Positions 8,797 to 15,429 of a stretch of DNA of 36,487 nt are shown here, piece after piece. Position 1 is the first letter of the stretch. Every line of letters starts with the position of its first letter. The translations under genes and the position numbers were made by a program. Location of the stretch: the NCBI GenBank assembly GCA_028280905.1, contig JANQKW010000328.1:1-36487 (forward strand). Direction: 5' to 3'. The notes under the pieces are model-generated. The model did not search any database. It saw only the letters and a list, made by a program, of their open reading frames with translations, and was not told the DNA's origin. The stretch comes from Porticoccaceae bacterium (GTDB taxonomy: Bacteria > Pseudomonadota > Gammaproteobacteria > Pseudomonadales > Porticoccaceae).

Positions 8797-9219
8797 TTAG
8801 ATTAGGGACAGTCCGGCTTGTATCAACAGGGCGACGTTGGCGATCAGTGCCAGGAGGAAAAAATACGACCTCGGGCTTGGGTTTTGCTCTGTCGCAATGC
8901 CATAGTAGAGCGCCATGTGCGCCAGCCGCGAGAGGGCGTAGATCCAGACCCAAAGACCGGCCCAGAAAGGATCCGCTGCTGCAAAAATTGCCAGAAAACC
9001 CGCGCCCAGTATGCCGGGCGCATTCTCCACGGAATTGCCGAACGTTCGATTGGCGCGGAATACGAACGAGCCGTGGCTCAGGTCGGCGTCGATCTTGCCG
9101 GGAATGGCGCCGGGCTGCCTGGCTTTGGAGATTGACGCGACCATCATCTGTACGACAATAGTTACAATGATTACCAGTATTCCTAATAGCAGAATATTGT
9201 AGTTTTCCATGTGAGCCAT
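8797..9219 (-). CDS. MAPEG family membrane protein
   Basis: 140-residue integral membrane protein with four predicted membrane segments, matching the MAPEG family (glutathione S-transferase-like and eicosanoid-metabolism proteins). The diagnostic stretch is RTFGNSVENAPGILG, equivalent to the RxxxNxxExxP pattern that helps bind glutathione. The ATG at 9219 is chosen because GAGGAG lies 6 bases upstream; a longer reading to 9312 would run through the promoter and operator and has no support. First gene of the TetR-controlled operon. Bacterial MAPEG proteins are often detoxification or lipid-peroxide enzymes, but here the role could equally be modification of the operon's hydrophobic substrate. 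Confidence 0.88.
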   Translation of the reverse strand: MAHMENYNILLLGILVIIVTIVVQMMVASISKARQPGAIPGKIDADLSHGSFVFRANRTFGNSVENAPGILGAGFLAIFAAADPFWAGLWVWIYALSRLAHMALYYGIATEQNPSPRSYFFLLALIANVALLIQAGLSLI

Positions 9220-9282
9220 CGAATGCTCCTCAGATTGCCGCTCTCCCGAGCTTGGCACGGTGTTGTGTTGATCGTTGCTGAA

Positions 9283-9312
9283 ATAATATACGAGCGAGCG
9301 CTCGCTCGTCAA
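9283..9312 (-). promoter_or_regulatory. Promoter of the MAPEG-SDR-reductase-DUF2855-ligase operon
   Basis: Read on the minus strand, TTGACG (9307-9312) and TATTAT (9283-9288) are separated by 18 bp; a 17-bp spacing to ATATTA is also possible. The spacer is filled by a 20-bp palindrome, so a bound repressor would block RNA polymerase. The layout repeats before the TonB receptor at 10214-10242. Confidence 0.7.
9290..9309. promoter_or_regulatory. Palindromic TetR operator, copy 1
   Basis: The perfect 20-bp palindrome ACGAGCGAGCGCTCGCTCGT lies in the divergent region between the MAPEG operon and the tetR-type gene. It overlaps the operon promoter and lies just before a possible -10 (TATAGT, 9325-9330) for the regulator gene, so it probably serves both repression and autoregulation. 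The same sequence with one change is found before the second TonB receptor. Confidence 0.8.
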
Positions 9313-9418
9313 TCAAAAATACGCTATAGTAAACACTGTTTGGATCAGGATCGCCCTGGGTCGGCAAAGAATCACGCGGGTGCTTCAACAAAAAACCTAG
9401 CCATTTAGAGGTGTTGGA

Positions 9419-10156
9419 ATGAACTCTCCTACAGATATCGAGCAAAATATACGAGGCTGGCACCCGGGTATGACGTTGGAAGAGTTTCGACTGGTCCTTC
9501 CGCTTAATAACGAGAACGTATATCAGTACTTTTTTGAAGCCAATCTGGATCGCATCAAGGTGCAAAACGCCAAACTTGCGTTACCGAAAATAAAGCAGAT
9601 TCTGGAAGCAACCTTCAAAATTTCACAACGGGGCGGTTTCCACGCCATGTCCCTTCGCGACCTTTGCCGAGAGGCGGATATCAGCATGGGGGGGATGTAT
9701 AACTACATCAGTAGCAAAGAAGAACTTTCAAAGATGGTGACGGAATTCGTCGGCGTTACCTTCTCGGACATTAACTTAGAGTTTTTACCGCCGAGAGAAA
9801 AGATCAGTGAGCGGTTGGAAGCTGTTATTCGCGCGCAAATCTACATGACCGAATTGTTTCAACCCTGGTACTTCTTCGTGTATATGGAGGCCAAGAATCT
9901 ACCGTCGGAGCAGATAAAAAGGGCGATGGAGGTAGAGAACAATGTACTGCACCAGATGCGGGTCTCTATCGACGACGGAATTGAAACCGGTATTTTTAGA
10001 GCGATCGACAGCGCAGTAGCCGCCTCCGCGATCCTAGCTATGGTTCAAAACTGGTATTTGAAGGACTGGCATTTCAGGAACAGCGATATGGATGCGACCC
10101 GCTACGCGAAATTCGTGCTCGACGCCGCTCACGGCATGCTAGGAATGAATGGTTAA
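9419..10156 (+). CDS. TetR/AcrR family transcriptional regulator
   Basis: 245-residue regulator. The DNA-binding domain lies at about residues 57-104: KIKQILEATFKISQRGGF, then the helix-turn-helix MSLRDLCREADISMGGMYNYISSKEEL. The C-terminal all-helical ligand domain follows. An N-terminal extension of about 50 residues before the helix-turn-helix is longer than usual for the family. AGAGG lies 7 bases before the ATG. It is divergent from the MAPEG operon, with a perfect palindrome between them, and the same palindrome precedes the TonB receptor downstream, so it is the likely repressor of both. The ligand is unknown but is probably the substrate or an acyl-CoA from the operon's pathway. Confidence 0.93.
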   Translation: MNSPTDIEQNIRGWHPGMTLEEFRLVLPLNNENVYQYFFEANLDRIKVQNAKLALPKIKQILEATFKISQRGGFHAMSLRDLCREADISMGGMYNYISSKEELSKMVTEFVGVTFSDINLEFLPPREKISERLEAVIRAQIYMTELFQPWYFFVYMEAKNLPSEQIKRAMEVENNVLHQMRVSIDDGIETGIFRAIDSAVAASAILAMVQNWYLKDWHFRNSDMDATRYAKFVLDAAHGMLGMNG

Positions 10157-10213
10157 AAGCGCTCGGTATTCAAGTTCGACCAGCAGTGTGAGCCAATTAT
10201 ATGATAATTTTGC

Positions 10214-10242
10214 TTGACTAGCGAGCGCTCGCTCGTTATTAT
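10214..10242 (+). promoter_or_regulatory. Promoter of the TonB receptor with TetR operator in its spacer
   Basis: TTGACT (10214-10219), a 17-bp spacer and TATTAT (10237-10242) form a near-consensus sigma70 promoter. The spacer and last -35 bases hold the operator, giving the same architecture as the MAPEG operon promoter. Confidence 0.82.
10217..10236. promoter_or_regulatory. Palindromic TetR operator, copy 2
   Basis: ACTAGCGAGCGCTCGCTCGT matches operator copy 1 at 19 of 20 positions; the central 14 bp are a perfect palindrome. Its place in the promoter spacer indicates repression by the TetR-type protein encoded just upstream. Confidence 0.8.
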
Positions 10243-10367
10243 CGCCAAAATCTCTACAGACAGACCTGCCCGTGCAGTATCAGGTTAGGGTCCAAACATA
10301 AAAACCAGGTAGTTAAGAGTGAATACTTGTAGGGGTTTTGTTCCTGCGATGCACCGATCTTTATAGA

Positions 10368-10419
10368 CGCACAAGTGAATAATCACTTTAGGTGGTGTGC
10401 GAATCAGGTTCTTTTTTTT
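10368..10419 (+). promoter_or_regulatory. Leader hairpin with downstream T-run (possible attenuator)
   Basis: CGCACA (10368-10373) pairs with TGTGCG (10396-10401), and inside it AGTGA (10374-10378) pairs with TCACT (10383-10387) around the loop ATAA, leaving an 8-nt bulge. Eight T start 10 nt later. The gap is too long for a classic terminator, so a regulatory role is only possible. Confidence 0.3.
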
Positions 10420-10478
10420 AAATAAACCAAATTAATCAACCAGTTAGAGGTTACTGTAAAAGCCTAGGGAGTCAACAT

Positions 10479-12848
10479 ATGCACAAATCAATCAAGTGTC
10501 GTTATTTTTCAATGGCCGTTGCCGCAAGCTGTTTAGCATTATCGACTGCGGTGAGTGCGGATAGCGTAATGGAAGAGGTGATCGTAACCGCGGCAAAACG
10601 CCAGCAAACATTGCAGGATATCCCGGTTGCTGTCTCTGTGACATCTGGCGAGACCGTCGAACAGGCGGCGATAGTGGACATCAATGATTTACAATCCGTG
10701 GTGCCGACCCTGCGAGTTACCCAATTACAGTCTTCAAACAATACCAATTTCTCCATTCGGGGCTTCGGAAACGGTACCAACAACGTGGGCATAGAATCAT
10801 CCGTCGGCATCTTCATAGACGGCGTTTATCGGTCCCGCTCCGGTGCGGCGATTTCTGATTTACCGCGTCTTGAAAGGGTAGAGGTGCTGAGCGGCCCACA
10901 AAGCACCCTGTTTGGCAAGAATGCCTCAGCGGGCGTTGTCAGCGTGGTAACCCCGACCCCATCCGGTGACACCGGTGGTTTTATCAGCGGGGGAATTTCA
11001 AATTTCAGTGGTTATACCGCTTCCGGCCTTTATGAAAGCGCCCTGTCCGACGATCTCAGTTTTGACATCTCGGGCAATGTTAACGTGCGTGACGGCTATT
11101 TCGATAACTCCTTTGACGGCAGCGAACAGAATGAGCGCGATCGCTGGGGCATCCGGGGCCAGGTGTTCTACACCCCAACCGAGTCGACCAGTATCCGGGT
11201 AATTGCCGATTACGATGAAATCGATGAGGTCTGTTGTGGTACAACCAATCTGCTGAGCGGCCCCACTGAAGGCGCCGTCAGGTTTGTGGGCGGCGATCTG
11301 GTGCCCAATGCCCCTTTCTCCCGCGACTCTTACCTGGATGTCACGCCATTTAACGAAATCGAAAACGGCGGTATTTCTATTCAGGCGGATATCGACTATG
11401 AACGTTTTACCTTGACCTCTATCACCGCCTACCGAATCAGTGATGTGTTTAAGGACGTGGATATTGACTACACCAGTGCATCAATATCTTCTGGTGGACA
11501 GCAAGAACTCGAGCTGGATACATTCACCCAGGAGTTTCGCCTGACATCCAACAGCGATGGAAATATAGACTGGATGGTTGGCGCCTTCTATTTTCAGGAA
11601 GACCTAGACTTTTCCGACCAGGTTATCTGGGGCGACGATGCCAGGGGTTATTTCGATGCCCTGGTTGCCGCGCTCGGCGCTCCCGGCGCCCTCGATTTGC
11701 TCGAAGCAGGAGCAATGATTCCAGCCGGGACTTTCTTTGCTTCCGGCAGCGGTGTGCAGGAAGCGATGACTCAGGATGATGAGTCCTACTCCTTTTTTGG
11801 CCAGTTCGACTTTCATTTAAGCGACGTCCTGACCGCCACCGTCGGGCTAAACTACACCAAGGCAGAGAAAGAGGTAACCATCCAGCAGGACAATACCAAC
11901 CTGTTTGCGCAATTGCCCGCAGCGTTGGTCGGGCCGTTGAGCGTCTTGCAGTTGCTGCCGCCCATTGTAGACCTGCCCAATTCAGTGGAAGATAACACCA
12001 CAGATGACGAGGATGTGACCTATACCGTAAGGCTCGCCTGGGATGTGACTGAGGGTATCAATGTCTACGCCAGCACCAACACGGGCTTTAAGGCCAGTTC
12101 CTGGAACCTGTCAAGGGATACGCTGCCGAACGCTAACGACCTCGCCGCGCTTACGGCTGCCGGGTTAACCGCGTGTTGTGCTAACCTGGAAACCGGACAG
12201 CGTTTTGCGGGTCCGGAAGAATCAACGGTGTATGAAATTGGTTTGAAGGCCAGGTTTCAGCGCGGGACATTCAACATAGCGATCTTCGATCAGGAAATTG
12301 AAGGCTTCCAGTCGGCGATTTTCAATGGAACCGGATTCGACCTGCGAAATGCGGGTAAGCAATCCACTGAAGGTGTCGAGTTTGACCTGGTTTACTACCC
12401 CATCGACAGTCTGAAACTGACGCTGTCGGGAGTTTTCCTGGATCCGATATACGACTCATTCCCGTTGGGTGAGGACCCCAATGGCGTACCCGATTTAAGC
12501 GGCGAACAACCCGCCGGTATTCACGAGGTCAGTGTATCGACATCCGCCACCTACTACTTCCAGATCGGCGAGAATGACGTCTATGTACGAGGCGATTATC
12601 AGTACGAAGATGAAATTCAGGTCGTCGACAATATTGCAGAGAGCATTGCGTCGAGAGAAGTGAAACTGCTCAACCTGAGTGCCGGACTGAGCACCCCCGA
12701 TGGCTGGGACTTTACTGTTTGGGCGAAAAATGTCACCGATGAAGACTACCTGTTGAGCGCGTTTCCGACACCTGCGCAAAACGGCAGTTTCAATGGTTAT
12801 CCCAACCAGCCGCGCACTTATGGTTTGGGCGTGAGGAGGAACTTCTGA
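10479..12848 (+). CDS. TonB-dependent receptor
   Basis: Complete 789-residue outer-membrane receptor. The signal peptide covers residues 1-27 (cleavage after AVSA) and is followed by the TonB box EEVIVTA at 32-38. The plug domain has IPVAVSVTSGE, NFSIRGFG, VGIFIDGVYRSRSGA and the VEVLSGPQSTLFGKN-ASAGVVSVVT stretch. The barrel fills the rest, with the late motif NTGFKASSWNLSRD and a terminal Phe in YGLGVRRNF, as expected for barrel insertion. Import is energised by TonB/ExbBD, which are not in the window. The gene is controlled by a TetR operator shared with the MAPEG-to-ligase operon, so its cargo is probably the hydrophobic or acidic compound that the operon metabolises rather than iron. That link is inference. 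Confidence 0.95.
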   Translation: MHKSIKCRYFSMAVAASCLALSTAVSADSVMEEVIVTAAKRQQTLQDIPVAVSVTSGETVEQAAIVDINDLQSVVPTLRVTQLQSSNNTNFSIRGFGNGTNNVGIESSVGIFIDGVYRSRSGAAISDLPRLERVEVLSGPQSTLFGKNASAGVVSVVTPTPSGDTGGFISGGISNFSGYTASGLYESALSDDLSFDISGNVNVRDGYFDNSFDGSEQNERDRWGIRGQVFYTPTESTSIRVIADYDEIDEVCCGTTNLLSGPTEGAVRFVGGDLVPNAPFSRDSYLDVTPFNEIENGGISIQADIDYERFTLTSITAYRISDVFKDVDIDYTSASISSGGQQELELDTFTQEFRLTSNSDGNIDWMVGAFYFQEDLDFSDQVIWGDDARGYFDALVAALGAPGALDLLEAGAMIPAGTFFASGSGVQEAMTQDDESYSFFGQFDFHLSDVLTATVGLNYTKAEKEVTIQQDNTNLFAQLPAALVGPLSVLQLLPPIVDLPNSVEDNTTDDEDVTYTVRLAWDVTEGINVYASTNTGFKASSWNLSRDTLPNANDLAALTAAGLTACCANLETGQRFAGPEESTVYEIGLKARFQRGTFNIAIFDQEIEGFQSAIFNGTGFDLRNAGKQSTEGVEFDLVYYPIDSLKLTLSGVFLDPIYDSFPLGEDPNGVPDLSGEQPAGIHEVSVSTSATYYFQIGENDVYVRGDYQYEDEIQVVDNIAESIASREVKLLNLSAGLSTPDGWDFTVWAKNVTDEDYLLSAFPTPAQNGSFNGYPNQPRTYGLGVRRNF

Positions 12849-12873
12849 TACACCGCAGCAAAGCAGAGCTGTT

Positions 12874-12900
12874 ACAGCGCCGGGTTACCCCCGGCGCTGT
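12874..12900 (+). terminator. GC-rich hairpin after the TonB receptor, probable terminator
   Basis: An 11-bp perfect stem (ACAGCGCCGGG at 12874-12884 with CCCGGCGCTGT at 12890-12900) with a 5-nt loop lies 26 bp after the stop. No T-run follows, so it may protect the mRNA end or terminate weakly. Confidence 0.6.
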
Positions 12901-13096
12901 CTCTACCTACCTGGTTTAAAGAATAAAGTACTTGATCCCATATAAATAAGACTTTATGGTTCTAACGCTATATAGCGGCGCACCAGCATATATTCACGGA
13001 TAGACCGAGGGAATGGTGATATAGACATGACGGAACTTCCTTTCCCTACTGATGTTCTTCGAAAAAAATAAACTGGTTTACCCGATAATAATGATT

Positions 13097-13115
13097 ATGA
13101 GGTCGAAGACCTCAT
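13097..13115. repeat. Short perfect hairpin
   Basis: ATGAGGTC (13097-13104) and GACCTCAT (13108-13115) form an 8-bp stem around GAA, about 55 bp before the DUF1428 start. It could be an operator or a transcript end; nothing decides. Confidence 0.4.
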
Positions 13116-13169
13116 TAAACTACTGTTATACGGAATGCACAAACTTGGATAACAAATTTGGAGGGTCGT

Positions 13170-13562
13170 ATGACGAACTATATTGACGGCTTTGTACTAC
13201 CTGTGCCGCACGACCAGATAGATACATATAGAGAAGTCGTTGAAAAGGTTGCGAAGATTTGGAAGGAACATGGTGCGCTCGATTATTCAGAATATGTTAT
13301 TGACGATTCAAAGTTGGAAGGCACCCGATCGTTCAATGATGCTGTGAACACTAAAGAGGACGAAGCTGTAGTTTTCGGGTGGGTTGTATTCGAATCTCGT
13401 GAGGCGCGTGATCTTGCAAATAAAAGAGTCGCAGCCGATCCAAGGATGACGGATTTGATCAATCCACTGACTAATACATCGAGGCCGATCTTTGATGCTG
13501 AACGGATGGTGTATGGCGGGTTCCGGTCGCTTGTTCAATCACCCAATCAGAGCACTGTATAA
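13170..13562 (+). CDS. DUF1428 domain-containing protein
   Basis: 130-residue cytoplasmic protein of the DUF1428 family, a small alpha/beta dimeric ferredoxin-like fold. Recognisable parts are the N-terminal DGFVLPVP, YREVVEKVAKIWKEHGALDYSEYV, the central DEAVVFGWVVFESREARDLANKRVAADPRM, and the C-terminal DAERMVYGGFRSLV. The start at 13170 is chosen because GGAGG lies 5 bases upstream; a TTG four codons earlier is inside that site. The function of the family is unknown to me. Its TAA stop is part of the inverse core of an integron attC-like site, exactly the arrangement seen in gene cassettes, which suggests arrival as a mobile cassette. Confidence 0.88.
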   Translation: MTNYIDGFVLPVPHDQIDTYREVVEKVAKIWKEHGALDYSEYVIDDSKLEGTRSFNDAVNTKEDEAVVFGWVVFESREARDLANKRVAADPRMTDLINPLTNTSRPIFDAERMVYGGFRSLVQSPNQSTV

Positions 13563-13628
13563 CAAGTGCTTGCACTCGACATTTTTTCCGCTACGCTGCA
13601 AAAATGCGAGTGAACCAAAGCGTTAGGT
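13557..13628 (+). mobile_element. Integron attC-like recombination site
   Basis: A 72-bp site running from GTATAAC (6 of 7 to the inverse core RYYYAAC) to GTTAGGT (7 of 7 to the core GTTRRRY). Between them CACTCG (13573-13578) pairs with CGAGTG (13607-13612), and CATTTTT (13580-13586) pairs with AAAAATG (13600-13606). The single unpaired A at 13579 is like the extrahelical bases that guide integrase. The loop is 13 nt. TAAC/GTTA and GCTT/AAGC pair at the base. It overlaps the stop of the DUF1428 gene and ends 23 bp before the next ATG, as in cassette arrays. No integrase gene is present in the window. Confidence 0.75.
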
Positions 13629-13651
13629 GAACCAAAACCGAAGAATTCTCT

Positions 13652-14527
13652 ATGGAAAACAAGGCCGCTGAATACACCGTTTTGGGCAACTCTACGTTAT
13701 TAGGCAAGGAACAGCTAGGGTTCATACTGCTGGCTACGGTGCTTTCATGGCCGATAATGATACTTGTATGGGCAGGCTTGCCTCCAGATTTTCAACCTGG
13801 TGATGCCAAAGGAATAGAGGAAGCATTGGGGAGTTGGCCAATGCTGTTTGGAGCGGGGCCAATGTTATCGGCGATTCTTATAACAGCATTGTTTCGCGGC
13901 AAGACAGGTACTGTCGAACTAGTCAAACGTGTGTTTATCTGGCGAGTAAACCCTAAATGGTTTCTAATTGCTCTGACATTGCCCTTGATATACCAGTGGC
14001 TTGGGTTATCGGTTTGGGCTAGTGTCACCGGAACAGCAATCGACTACCCTGAATTATCAGGTTACATTTTCAGTTGGCTTCAAATAGCGGTGATAAGCGG
14101 CCTCTATTTCATTACAGAAGAACTAGGTTGGCGTGGTTTTTTGCTTCCTAGAATGCTTACTCAACATCACTGGTTAAAAGCCTCCCTGTATCTCGGGGTT
14201 ATTTGGGCAATCTGGCATTATCCCTATTGGTTGATATCATCTTGGGGTTATACCGGAAGTTGGACAGAGTCCGCCAGTATGGCGATGGCTTCCACAATTT
14301 TTGCAATATCGTTGTGTGTTATGTTGACATGGATATTCAAAAACACGAAAGGCAGTGTTCTGCTTGCAATGATTTTTCATGGTTCTAACAATGCGAACTT
14401 CAACAAAATGTTCTCCGTAGCTGGAGACGATGCGCTTAGCTTAAACTTTTTGGCAACTCATGCGTTCACGGCTGCACTGGTAGCTCTGCTACTAGTCGCA
14501 TTCGTAATTTTTCGACCGCTAGAGTAA
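13652..14527 (+). CDS. CPBP family intramembrane metalloprotease (CAAX protease-like)
   Basis: 291-residue polytopic membrane protein with about eight hydrophobic segments. It carries the three CPBP (Abi/CAAX) motifs: EELGWRG with Glu156, Glu157 and Arg161; WAIWHYPYW with His189; and IFHGSNNAN with His243. These residues form the metal site of the Rce1-like proteases. Bacterial members serve in bacteriocin self-immunity, maturation of peptides or unknown roles. The ATG is 23 bp after the attC-like site, with only a weak GAAG before it, a layout common for cassette genes read from an upstream promoter. No second attC is seen after its stop. Composition is A+T-richer than the flanking metabolic genes. 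Confidence 0.88.
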   Translation: MENKAAEYTVLGNSTLLGKEQLGFILLATVLSWPIMILVWAGLPPDFQPGDAKGIEEALGSWPMLFGAGPMLSAILITALFRGKTGTVELVKRVFIWRVNPKWFLIALTLPLIYQWLGLSVWASVTGTAIDYPELSGYIFSWLQIAVISGLYFITEELGWRGFLLPRMLTQHHWLKASLYLGVIWAIWHYPYWLISSWGYTGSWTESASMAMASTIFAISLCVMLTWIFKNTKGSVLLAMIFHGSNNANFNKMFSVAGDDALSLNFLATHAFTAALVALLLVAFVIFRPLE

Positions 14528-14540
14528 AAACGAGAATAAA

Positions 14541-14611
14541 AACGGGGTCAGAGACCATTTAGGTTTACTCGGGCATAACAGTGAAGCACAAAAATCGTCT
14601 CTGACCCCATT
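14541..14611. repeat. 71-bp inverted-repeat element of the GGGGTCAGAG type
   Basis: Two 20-bp arms (14541-14560 and 14592-14611) are inverted copies with 18 of 20 matches; the central 12 bp GGGGTCAGAGAC and GTCTCTGACCCC match perfectly. A 31-nt spacer separates them. From memory, closely similar GGGGTCAGAG palindromes are dispersed in many proteobacterial genomes, like REP or MITE elements. It lies between two convergent genes and could also stop transcription in both directions. Confidence 0.75.
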
Positions 14612-14626
14612 CTCCATGTGATATTT

Positions 14627-14824
14627 CTACTCTGCGTCATGCTGAAAAATGTCTTCTATGAACAAACCAAATAACTTGGCGGCTTTGAACGCCAAAGGCA
14701 AGCTAGGGTCGAACTTGCCTTTCTCTATAGCATTGATTGTCTGTCGGGAAACTTCCAACTTGGCAGCTAAGTCGGCCTGAGTCCAGTTTCGTTCGGCACG
14801 CAGTACTTTTAGTCGGTTTTTCAT
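14627..14824 (-). CDS. Small XRE/Cro-CI family DNA-binding protein
   Basis: 65 residues made up almost entirely of one Cro/CI helix-turn-helix domain: MKNRLKVLRAERNWTQADLAAKLEVS then RQTINAIEKGKFDPSLPLAFKAAKLF. This compact regulator type often sits beside a small membrane protein gene and represses its own operon. Its ATG overlaps the TGA of the upstream membrane protein gene by 4 bases, so the pair is translationally coupled. A palindrome overlapping the promoter of the pair is the likely operator. No toxin-like partner is recognised. Confidence 0.9.
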   Translation of the reverse strand: MKNRLKVLRAERNWTQADLAAKLEVSRQTINAIEKGKFDPSLPLAFKAAKLFGLFIEDIFQHDAE

Positions 14825-15246
14825 CGGTGTCTAAGCACTCCGATTATATTTCCTATAGCCATTCCCAACCCGGCAAGTACTGCTAACAGCGCTACTTCCC
14901 AGGAATCTATATGTATTAATTCCGCTGAGTGCAGTATCAACAGGCTACCGAAAGCTACCCATAGTGCACCCAAAGCCATTGCCATGGCCTCTAATTGTAT
15001 TTTTCGCTGCATTTCATCCAGGGTTTCGAGCAAGCGTATATGGGCTCTAATCGCGCCGAGGCCGATACCCACGTGAATGAATAGTGCAAAAATACCAAGG
15101 AACAATTTGGACGCCGGAAGAAACATGACGCCAGCGCAGCCCAATGGGATAGACACCCCCCATGCCAAAGACCAATATGCTGCGTACCTTGATGTCTTTT
15201 TCTCGCGAGCAGAATACTCATTAGGGTTAGCACTTGTATTGTTCAC
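14821..15246 (-). CDS. Four-helix membrane protein, partner of the XRE regulator
   Basis: 141-residue protein with four predicted membrane segments (about residues 24-44, 48-68, 86-106, 113-136). The conserved-looking stretch LLETLDEMQRKIQLEAMAMALG lies before the third. The start is GTG at 15246, supported by AAAGGAG 8 bases upstream. I do not recognise a characterised family. The pairing of a small XRE repressor with such a membrane protein is common in bacteria and the membrane partner may sense or modulate the regulator, but nothing here shows that. First gene of a two-gene operon under a probable autoregulated promoter. Confidence 0.82.
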   Translation of the reverse strand: MNNTSANPNEYSAREKKTSRYAAYWSLAWGVSIPLGCAGVMFLPASKLFLGIFALFIHVGIGLGAIRAHIRLLETLDEMQRKIQLEAMAMALGALWVAFGSLLILHSAELIHIDSWEVALLAVLAGLGMAIGNIIGVLRHR

Positions 15247-15267
15247 AAGTCAATCTCCTTTGATTAA

Positions 15268-15287
15268 AAGTAAAGCAAACTTTACTT
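15268..15287. promoter_or_regulatory. Palindromic operator of the XRE-membrane protein operon
   Basis: AAGTAAAG (15268-15275), CAAA and CTTTACTT (15280-15287) form a perfect inverted repeat that covers the -10 of the operon promoter. A partial repeat, AAGCAGACTTTAC, lies at 15306-15318 around the -35. The small XRE protein is the obvious candidate to bind. Confidence 0.65.
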
Positions 15288-15307
15288 AATGGCATATTGT
15301 ATGTCAA
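15279..15307 (-). promoter_or_regulatory. Promoter of the XRE-membrane protein operon
   Basis: On the minus strand, a perfect TTGACA (15302-15307), a 17-bp spacer and TAAAGT (15279-15284) lie just before the GTG at 15246. The -10 is inside the palindromic operator. Confidence 0.7.
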
Positions 15308-15429
15308 GCAGACTTTACAAATTTTCATATTGGTCAGATACTGGGTAAAGAAATAAAGCGGGACACTCATGGAATCACATAACAAATTGCTATAGCGCTA
15401 GGAATCAAAACTAAACAGGAGAGTGAACC

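Larger units (their letters stand above)
10157..10478 (+). other. Intergenic region and long leader of the TonB receptor gene
   Basis: 322 bp without a gene. It holds the TetR-operator promoter at 10214-10242, then about 230 nt of likely untranslated leader. The leader contains a nested hairpin (10368-10401) and a run of eight T (10412-10419), and ends with GGGAG before the ATG at 10479. No riboswitch class is recognised. Confidence 0.6.
12849..13169. other. Intergenic region between the TonB receptor and the accessory stretch
   Basis: 321 bp without a convincing gene. It holds a strong GC hairpin just after the receptor stop, the 12-bp palindrome CGCTATATAGCG at 12966-12977, and a second hairpin at 13097-13115. 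After about 12901 the sequence becomes visibly A+T-richer, marking the start of the accessory stretch. A 14-codon ATG frame at 13027 is too short to support. Confidence 0.6.

Noticed and set aside
9220-9312. Longer MAPEG reading frame starting at 9312
   Set aside because: It would run through the promoter and operator; the ATG at 9219 has a strong ribosome site and gives the normal family length.
13027-13071. 14-codon frame starting ATGACGGAACTT
   Set aside because: Too short, no ribosome site, no sign of selection; it could arise by chance.
13085-13131. Possible second attC site before the DUF1428 gene, ending in GTTATAC
   Set aside because: The 8-bp hairpin with a 3-nt loop is too small and the outer arms pair poorly; there is no extrahelical base pattern.
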